NCBI GenBank assembly: GCA_902493385.1
Contig: CABUPO010000001.1
Coordinates: 248,001-312,000 of the forward strand
Origin: an uncultured Lachnospiraceae bacterium
Lineage (GTDB): Bacteria > Bacillota > Clostridia > Lachnospirales > Lachnospiraceae
Reading direction: 5' to 3'
DNA length: 64,000 nucleotides
The notes beneath the pieces were generated by a model. The model was given only the letters and a program-made list of their open reading frames with translations. It ran no database searches and was not told the origin of the DNA. The position numbers and the translations under genes were made by a program. Of the stretch, positions 58,641 to 64,000 are shown in pieces; the first letter of the stretch is position 1; the number at the start of each line of letters is the position of its first letter.

Positions 58641-59648
58641 TTACCTTATCGTATCTGTAAGGCCGACCTTTTTCTTGACCTTACGAAGTGTCTTATTAGA
58701 GAAATAATACGCTTTTTCATCATTTGCGCGTATAACCTTATCAAGGAACTCTTTATCCTTTCTAATCTCTTCATAACGTTTTTGCATAGGTTCTAAAAGA
58801 TTAGCGACGGCGTCTCCTACAGCCGATTTGAAATCTCCGTATCCGCATCCTGCAAATTCTGCTTCTATATCTTTAATACTCTTATCTGTAACTGAGCTGT
58901 ATATTCCAATAAGATTAGATACGCCCGGCTTTGTCTCAGGCTCATAACGCACCTCTGCATCAGAATCTGTTACCGCACGTTTGAATTTGCGCCTTATGGT
59001 ATCAGGGTCATCCATAAGATATATGCTTGCGTTAGGATTCTCATCGGATTTTGACATCTTCTTTTCCGGATTCTGAAGACTCTTTACTGCCGCGCCCATC
59101 TTTCCCATATAAGCCTCAGGAACCGTAAATACATCGCCGTAAATGCCGTTAAATCTCTGCGCTATGTCTCTTGTAATTTCAAGATGCTGAAGCTGATCCC
59201 TGCCAACCGGTACAACGTCTGCCTGATATAAAAGAATATCTGCCGCCATAAGAACAGGATAAGTAAAAAGCCCCGCGTTAATATTATCTGAATGCTTAGA
59301 AGCCTTATCCTTAAACTGCGTCATTCTGTTAAGCTCTCCCATATATGTAAAGCAGTTAAGTATCCATGCAAGCTCGGCATGCGTGCTTACGTGGGACTGG
59401 AAATATATACAGTTCTTCTCAGGATCAAGTCCCGCCGCCACATACAGTGCAAAAAGATTACGCGCTCTCTGCCGAAACTCTGCCGGATTCTGCCTGATTG
59501 TAAGCGAATGAAGGTCCATTACGCCAAAGAAACACTCATATTCTTCATTCAGAGTCATCCAGTTGCGCAGCGCTCCCAGATAATTGCCAAGCGTAAGATT
59601 TCCTGTGGCCTGCATACCGCTGTACAGTATCTTCTTTTCTTCTGCCAT
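58641..59648 (-). CDS. trpS: Tryptophanyl-tRNA synthetase
   Basis: A 335-residue class I enzyme. The HIGH-type motif reads TGNLTLGNYLGAL, where Thr takes the first His, as is frequent in Firmicute TrpS. KMSKS is in EKKMSKSDENPN. GRDQLQHLEITRDIA binds tryptophan/AMP. AAGGAG precedes ATG by 9 bases. No T-box leader is present in the 75 bases upstream. Placed before aroC, linking tryptophan use with chorismate supply. Confidence 0.95.
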   Translation of the reverse strand: MAEEKKILYSGMQATGNLTLGNYLGALRNWMTLNEEYECFFGVMDLHSLTIRQNPAEFRQRARNLFALYVAAGLDPEKNCIYFQSHVSTHAELAWILNCFTYMGELNRMTQFKDKASKHSDNINAGLFTYPVLMAADILLYQADVVPVGRDQLQHLEITRDIAQRFNGIYGDVFTVPEAYMGKMGAAVKSLQNPEKKMSKSDENPNASIYLMDDPDTIRRKFKRAVTDSDAEVRYEPETKPGVSNLIGIYSSVTDKSIKDIEAEFAGCGYGDFKSAVGDAVANLLEPMQKRYEEIRKDKEFLDKVIRANDEKAYYFSNKTLRKVKKKVGLTDTIR

Positions 59649-59680
59649 ATTATTAATCTCCTTAAGTATATATTAATGTT

Positions 59681-59716
59681 CGCAGCCGCTCCTGTGGACT
59701 TATGGAAACGGCTGCG
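59681..59716 (-). terminator. Hairpin between the 91-residue gene and trpS
   Basis: CGCAGCCG pairs exactly with CGGCTGCG, loop of 20 bases. The following run (AACATTAAT) is weak in T, so termination may be partial. Confidence 0.45.
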
Positions 59717-59722
59717 TATTAT

Positions 59723-59998
59723 TTACTGCCTCTTTTTAATCATATTTTTCATCATCTCAAGTTTTGCCTTTTCAGACTCGTCCATGCCCTTTGCCATCTC
59801 TCCTATAAGTATGTCTGCTTCTTCTTTTGAAAATGAAAGATTCTTTTTTCTAAGCATAGTCATAGCCGCCATAATAAGGTTCGCTGATTCATTTACTTTT
59901 TTACCCCTGCATCCGATTAGAAGCTCTTCCATAATAGCTTTCTTCTCAGGCTCCATTTCGGTCCATGCCGGATGGTTCATCCACGAATTATCTGCCAT
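59723..59998 (-). CDS. Small helical protein of unknown function (91 residues)
   Basis: A soluble, nearly all-helical protein starting MADNSWMNHPAWTEMEPEKK and rich in Met, Glu and Lys. It has no signal peptide, membrane helix or metal motif. It starts 4 bases after the stop of the 134-residue gene, so the two are a coupled pair. Both share repeated EM/MM helix segments and may bind each other. Family not recognised. Confidence 0.7.
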   Translation of the reverse strand: MADNSWMNHPAWTEMEPEKKAIMEELLIGCRGKKVNESANLIMAAMTMLRKKNLSFSKEEADILIGEMAKGMDESEKAKLEMMKNMIKKRQ

Positions 59999-60002
59999 AA
60001 TA

Positions 60003-60407
60003 TCACTCCCTGCCCTCTCCTAAAATGCTGCTCATTTTTTCAAATGATGCCTGTTGTTCCGGTGCAAGCTGCGACATTAAAAATTCAAGCATTGCATTAT
60101 CGCTGTTATTCTTGCCTGACGCCATAAACTGGCGGTATGCCCTGTAAAACTTCTGCGTACGAAGCAGATTAAGAATCATATCCACAGTATCCTGCTCCTG
60201 CTTGCTGCAGAATCCACGCATACTTTCCATCATTCCCTCTATGTCGCCCGCAGATTCCAGACCGCACGCACTCAGATCCGCCTCGTCATCATCTCTTATA
60301 TACGACGCAAGCTCCTGCGCCTGAATAAGTATCTGCATGGGTTTCCTGAATCTCGGCGATGTATAGGGGATAGCTGCCTTAAGCATATTCACCTGGCGAT
60401 TATCCAT
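60003..60407 (-). CDS. Helical protein of unknown function (134 residues)
   Basis: A soluble helical protein beginning MDNRQVNMLKAAIPYTSPRF. Residues 15-45 (FRKPMQILIQAQELASYI) form an amphipathic helix, and 85-125 (FLMSQLAPEQQASFEKMSSI) another. AAGGTGG lies seven bases before ATG 60407. It has a promoter of its own and is coupled to the 91-residue gene behind it. No family recognised; a phage or coat-like origin was considered but not supported. Confidence 0.7.
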   Translation of the reverse strand: MDNRQVNMLKAAIPYTSPRFRKPMQILIQAQELASYIRDDDEADLSACGLESAGDIEGMMESMRGFCSKQEQDTVDMILNLLRTQKFYRAYRQFMASGKNNSDNAMLEFLMSQLAPEQQASFEKMSSILGEGRE

Positions 60408-60423
60408 TAAAACCACCTTGTTA

Positions 60424-60452
60424 ATAATAATATTTCATATTAATTTATGCAA
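60424..60452 (-). promoter_or_regulatory. Promoter of the 134/91-residue gene pair
   Basis: On the minus strand TTGCAT (60447-60452), 17 bases, TATTAT (60424-60429). Confidence 0.55.
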
Positions 60453-60476
60453 TAGGCTAATACAAAATTCATTCTA

Positions 60477-62210
60477 TTAATAAGCTCCATCATTTTTCTC
60501 CTCTTCTTTTTTTATAATAACGTTACACGCACACCCTGCGGAGATAATCGTCCAGAATACAGGCGCAGTGCATACGGACGAATCATATGCAAGCCCGCAT
60601 ATCATATAGCCGGTAACAGCCGTAAACAACGCCATGCTTATTTTATGCATATCAGTAAGCCTTCCTGTCCGTTTTAAAGTCTTAACACACGATACCGCAT
60701 AAAAAATATATATTATGACAAACGCCGCAAGCGATACCCCTCCTATCTGAACCGCAGTCTGTAGATACATATTGTGCGGCCTGGTAACTACAGAAGCGGA
60801 ATATCCGTTATTAAGGAGCGAAAGATAGTCATTATTAGGAAATTCAAAAATAAAATTATCCGGCCCGCAGCCTATAAAAATATGATTTTTAAGAAGCGGA
60901 ATTGTCTTTGACCAGATATAGCCTCTGTGCGTTGCAAACGCCTGGCATTTATCAAAAATATATGCTTCTGCCGCTTTAACATCATCAGTATATTTTCCAT
61001 AAACATTTCTATAATAATACTTTTCTGAAGGATTGTCATTAGTAAAGAACATGCAAATGCTTCCGCTTTTTACATTAAATCCCTTATATCCCTCCAAAGA
61101 CACAGCCTCTTCAATTACAATCCCGGGAAAATCCTCCTGCATCAGGGTTTGTGCATTATACAGCTTACCGTCTTCTATATATAAGTCAGTTCCGTCTGCC
61201 GTAAGCATTATCCGGTTACCGTCTATTGTCACCGCTTCTAAATAATAACTGTCATCCGCAGATATACTGCCGATATTAGATATACACAAACCAGCCGCCG
61301 CACAAACAACAGTAGCCGCAGCGGCCGCTGCATATTTTATCATTCCTCTTCCAGTAAATAAATATAATAAAAATGTAACCGCCGCAGAAAGCACGCATGC
61401 AATAATGCCTGCCACAGCTTCCGAGCCTGCCAGGCAGATTATGAGCATAACCGCCAGAGCAGCGCTTATTATACGTCCTGACGCTCTTTTAAATACAAAT
61501 ATACCGGACGCTGCAACAGGAAGCGCAAGCGACACGTAAGTACCGACATAATTCGGGTTATACAGCGTCATATATACCATACCCGGCTCAAAGACCCCCG
61601 ATATACGCGAAGGGTTTATACCACTTAACGCAGTTATAATATTTTTCCCTGCTCCTGTTCCAAATATATCTTTTTCAAAGTACTGGAACAGCCCTATAAC
61701 CGCCATTACCACAGCTCCGCATATAAATACCCTGATAAACGCATATATATCATACTGACTGTCAATTACACTGCAGGTATATAAAAAAATAATTCCATAT
61801 GATATAATAACGAGTATTGTTTCGTGCTGGGCATAACCCCCGGTAATAATACTGCTTTTTCCTTTTGCACTTAAGGCTGATATAACTGCAAAAAGCAGAT
61901 ATACGCCAAGCGATATGTATATATTACGGTTATAAATGTCCTTCGTTTTGCTGTATGTGTACAAAGACCTGGAATCGTTCCGTATTGCACGCTTAATTAC
62001 ATATACCAAAATAACCGCAAGCATAACCACAGAGACAGCGACTGTAACTGCCATCTTGCCTACCAGAAAGAAGTCAGCCTCGTAGCCGTTTGCAGAAAAC
62101 CAGTCGTATTCTGAAAGACCGCAGTCCAGTACAACAAGCTGAACAATAAGCGGTATAATACACGCCGCAATTAATGATGGAATTATTTTATAAATATGGA
62201 TTTTTTGCAT
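60477..62210 (-). CDS. O-antigen ligase/Wzy-like membrane protein
   Basis: A 577-residue membrane protein with about twelve hydrophobic segments. YNPNYVGTYVSLALPVAASG and, after a large external loop (about residues 310-440), RPHNMYLQTAVQIGG carry the Arg/His signature of the Wzy_C/O-antigen ligase superfamily. It would transfer or polymerise a glycan on an undecaprenyl carrier at the outer face. ATG 62210 follows AGAGGAAT; an upstream ATG (62237) is less supported. No glycosyltransferases lie nearby, so its substrate may be made elsewhere. It has its own promoter. Confidence 0.82.
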   Translation of the reverse strand: MQKIHIYKIIPSLIAACIIPLIVQLVVLDCGLSEYDWFSANGYEADFFLVGKMAVTVAVSVVMLAVILVYVIKRAIRNDSRSLYTYSKTKDIYNRNIYISLGVYLLFAVISALSAKGKSSIITGGYAQHETILVIISYGIIFLYTCSVIDSQYDIYAFIRVFICGAVVMAVIGLFQYFEKDIFGTGAGKNIITALSGINPSRISGVFEPGMVYMTLYNPNYVGTYVSLALPVAASGIFVFKRASGRIISAALAVMLIICLAGSEAVAGIIACVLSAAVTFLLYLFTGRGMIKYAAAAAATVVCAAAGLCISNIGSISADDSYYLEAVTIDGNRIMLTADGTDLYIEDGKLYNAQTLMQEDFPGIVIEEAVSLEGYKGFNVKSGSICMFFTNDNPSEKYYYRNVYGKYTDDVKAAEAYIFDKCQAFATHRGYIWSKTIPLLKNHIFIGCGPDNFIFEFPNNDYLSLLNNGYSASVVTRPHNMYLQTAVQIGGVSLAAFVIIYIFYAVSCVKTLKRTGRLTDMHKISMALFTAVTGYMICGLAYDSSVCTAPVFWTIISAGCACNVIIKKEEEKNDGAY

Positions 62211-62242
62211 TATTATTCCTCTACACATGTAATACATATGCC

Positions 62243-62271
62243 ATTATACAGGCTGACGGATAAAAATACAA
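62243..62271 (-). promoter_or_regulatory. Promoter of the O-antigen-ligase-like gene
   Basis: On the minus strand TTGTAT (62266-62271), 17 bases, TATAAT (62243-62248). Confidence 0.75.
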
Positions 62272-62272
62272 G

Positions 62273-62301
62273 TTGACAATACCAAAAAAGTAGAGTTTAA
62301 T
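62273..62301 (+). promoter_or_regulatory. Promoter of the dehydratase-like operon
   Basis: TTGACA (62273-62278), 17 bases, TTTAAT (62296-62301). Its -35 starts one base after the divergent -35. Confidence 0.6.
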
Positions 62302-62331
62302 TATCTAAAATGAAGTTTACGAGGAGTACAG

Positions 62332-63603
62332 ATGGATAACGAATACACTAAAGTTGACTTTACAACAGATATGAAAAAGGAGTACCAGATTCTTGCACCG
62401 GATATATTTCCCCTGCACATGAAGCTTGTGAAAAAAGTATTTGCATTATACGGATATAACTTTACAGTGCTTCATTATCAGGGAAAAAAAGTTATAGATA
62501 CAGGACTGAAATATATTCATAACGATATGTGCTACCCTGCCATATGCTCCATTGGCCAGCAGTTATACGCTCTTACCTGCGGAGATTTCGACCCGCACAA
62601 GGTTGCGCTTATACAATTTCAGACAGGCGGCGGCTGCCGTGCTTCTAATTATATTAAGCTTCTCAGAAAAGCTCTTAAGAATATGGGTATGGAATATGTG
62701 CCGGTTATATCGCTGAGCTTTTCGGGAATGGAACAATACAGCGGCTTTAAACTGACCATCCCTATGCTTTACAAGGGACTTATGTCAATAGTATACGGCG
62801 ATATGCTTATGCTGTTAAAGAATCAGGTTAAACCTTATGAAATTAACGCCGGAAGCACAGATGCGCTTGTCAACAAATGGGTTGACATTCTCACTGACCA
62901 GTTTGAACACAATAAAGGTCTTTTTACGCGCGGAATGAAAAAAAACCTAAGCAAGATTGCAGGGGATTTTAATAATATTCCTGTTAAAAAGACTCCTAAG
63001 GTCAAAGTCGGTATAGTTGGAGAAATATATGTCAAATATTCGCCTTTCGGCAATAATAACCTTGAAGAATTCCTTGCGTCACAGGACTGTGAGGTCATGG
63101 TTCCGGGCGTTTTGGGATTTATACAATATACATTTAATACAAAGATTGAAGACCATACATTGTATGGAAGCAGTCTGTTTAGTCTCATTATAGGAAAGCT
63201 TTCCGAGAAAATGGCAGGACGAATCGAAAAGCTTATGACTGACGCACTGAAAATTTATCCTGAACTTACGTCTCCGTTGTCATTTAATGAGTTAAAGGAG
63301 CTTGCGGATACGGTAATCCACCGAGGCGTAAAGATGGGCGAGGGCTGGCTTCTTCCCGCTGAGATGGTTGAGCTTATCAGGCACGGCTACAATAATATAA
63401 TATGCGCCCAGCCGTTTGGCTGCCTTCCAAACCATATTGTCGGCAAGGGAGTTATCCGTACTTTAAAGGAGCTTTATCCATATTCCAACGTGTGCCCGAT
63501 AGATTATGACGCCGGAGCAACCGTAGTTAATCAGGAGAACAGAATCAAACTTATGCTGGCTGTTGCAAGAGAACAGCTTAAAGCAGACAATGAATCTGAC
63601 TAA
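62332..63603 (+). CDS. 2-Hydroxyacyl-CoA dehydratase-like protein (DUF2229 type)
   Basis: A 423-residue protein of the group related to 2-hydroxyglutaryl-CoA dehydratase subunits and DUF2229. Conserved cysteines lie in NDMCYPAICSIGQ, GGCRASNY and CAQPFGCLPNHIVGKG, the usual positions for a [4Fe-4S] cluster. PLHMKLVKKVFALYGYNF is a family start. GAGGAG precedes ATG. It is followed 24 bases later by an activase gene, which would supply an ATP-driven electron. In many Lachnospiraceae this domain is part of a much larger fusion with the activase; here the genes are separate. Substrate unknown. Confidence 0.85.
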   Translation: MDNEYTKVDFTTDMKKEYQILAPDIFPLHMKLVKKVFALYGYNFTVLHYQGKKVIDTGLKYIHNDMCYPAICSIGQQLYALTCGDFDPHKVALIQFQTGGGCRASNYIKLLRKALKNMGMEYVPVISLSFSGMEQYSGFKLTIPMLYKGLMSIVYGDMLMLLKNQVKPYEINAGSTDALVNKWVDILTDQFEHNKGLFTRGMKKNLSKIAGDFNNIPVKKTPKVKVGIVGEIYVKYSPFGNNNLEEFLASQDCEVMVPGVLGFIQYTFNTKIEDHTLYGSSLFSLIIGKLSEKMAGRIEKLMTDALKIYPELTSPLSFNELKELADTVIHRGVKMGEGWLLPAEMVELIRHGYNNIICAQPFGCLPNHIVGKGVIRTLKELYPYSNVCPIDYDAGATVVNQENRIKLMLAVAREQLKADNESD

Positions 63604-63627
63604 TATATAAAGCAAAGGATGTTAACA

Positions 63628-64000
63628 GTGAAAAAGATAGGTCTTGACGTAGGATCAACAACAATCAAATGTGTTGTTCTTGATGACAACAATGAAATTA
63701 TATATTCTAATTATGAACGCCATATGTCGCGAATTGTTGAGATGACTCATACACTTTTGTGCAGAATAGACGAGATGTTTCCGAACGAGGATATGTCCGT
63801 CGTTATCTCAGGTTCCGCCGGAATGGGAATGGCGGCAGGAATAGGAATACCTTTTACACAGGAAGTATATGCGACAAGAACTGCCGTAAAGACATATCTT
63901 CCTGAAACTGACACAGTTATTGAGCTTGGCGGCGAGGATGCAAAGATACTTTTCCTTTCAGGCGGACTTGAAGTCAGAATGAACGGCAGCTGCGCCGGCG
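63628..64000 (+). CDS. 2-Hydroxyacyl-CoA dehydratase activase (BadF/BcrA family), partial
   Basis: The first 124 residues of an ATPase of the HgdC/BadF type; the gene runs off the right edge. GLDVGSTTIKCVVLDD is the phosphate loop, VVISGSAGMGMA and the ELGGEDAKIL segment follow, and NGSCAG near the edge leads to the cluster-binding cysteine. It starts with GTG behind AAAGGA. It is in line with the DUF2229-type gene and probably activates it by ATP-dependent one-electron transfer. Confidence 0.9.
   Translation, partial: MKKIGLDVGSTTIKCVVLDDNNEIIYSNYERHMSRIVEMTHTLLCRIDEMFPNEDMSVVISGSAGMGMAAGIGIPFTQEVYATRTAVKTYLPETDTVIELGGEDAKILFLSGGLEVRMNGSCAG

Noticed and set aside
59649..59722. T-box leader before trpS
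   Set aside because: Only about 75 bases, no T-box core sequence; a single GC-rich hairpin is present.
1..64000. CRISPR arrays, insertion sequences or prophage
   Set aside because: No repeat-spacer array, transposase, integrase or phage structural gene was seen on either strand.

Overview
The window looks like a chromosome segment of an anaerobic, spore-forming, butyrate-producing Firmicute of the Lachnospiraceae type. The signs are a complete thl-crt-hbd-bcd-etfB-etfA cluster with a CoA-transferase beside it, dipicolinate synthase genes (endospores), HPr kinase/WhiA/HPr-like gene order, uncharacterised protein families typical of this group (DUF4317, DUF5716/DUF5717), low-to-moderate GC and strong AAGGAGG ribosome sites. 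This assignment is inference from gene content; no rRNA gene is present.

Layout. (1) 0-3.2 kb: partial gene, dihydrouridine synthase, a membrane protein, and a secreted esterase. (2) 3.2-17.0 kb: an iron and efflux island with a TetR regulator on a perfect promoter/palindrome, a heterodimeric ABC exporter-type pair, two short DtxR-like regulators, FeoA-FeoA-FeoB with a Cys-rich FeoB partner, DUF2325, DUF3793, flavodoxin, an HMA metal-binding protein and a MacB-like ABC system. Six copies of GTTAGC-N4-GCTAAC (some degenerate) tie its units together as one candidate regulon. Its isoleucine codon choice differs from the flanking core genes. (3) 17.1-22.2 kb: an MMPL exporter, a secreted heptad-repeat partner, a small unknown protein and a divergent TetR regulator. 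(4) 22.3-27 kb: tRNA-Leu, DUF4317, dipicolinate synthase, a secreted NodB-type deacetylase homologue and a small HTH protein. (5) 27-35.5 kb: butyrate formation from acetyl-CoA, with coaD and a divergent CoA-transferase. (6) 35.6-45.9 kb: pfkA-dnaE; the hprK-ROK kinase-murB-whiA-HPr-like operon; divergent Mrp/NBP35 and thiamine pyrophosphokinase. (7) 45.9-51.6 kb: a three-gene operon with an unusual 1172-residue scaffold-like protein, an Hsp70/actin-fold protein and a TPR-like protein, the best candidate for an undescribed system. (8) 51.7-56.8 kb: purC-purF-purB-purA. (9) 56.8-64 kb: a Cys/Gly-rich peptide behind a sporulation-type promoter, a 57-residue protein, aroC, trpS, two small unknown proteins, an O-antigen-ligase-like membrane protein and the start of a 2-hydroxyacyl-CoA-dehydratase-like locus.

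No stretch longer than about 300 bases lacks a gene except 22198-22580, which holds a terminator, tRNA-Leu and two divergent promoters. I see no insertion sequence, prophage, CRISPR array or rRNA. Starts were moved inward where a ribosome site demands it; promoters and terminators were read by eye.
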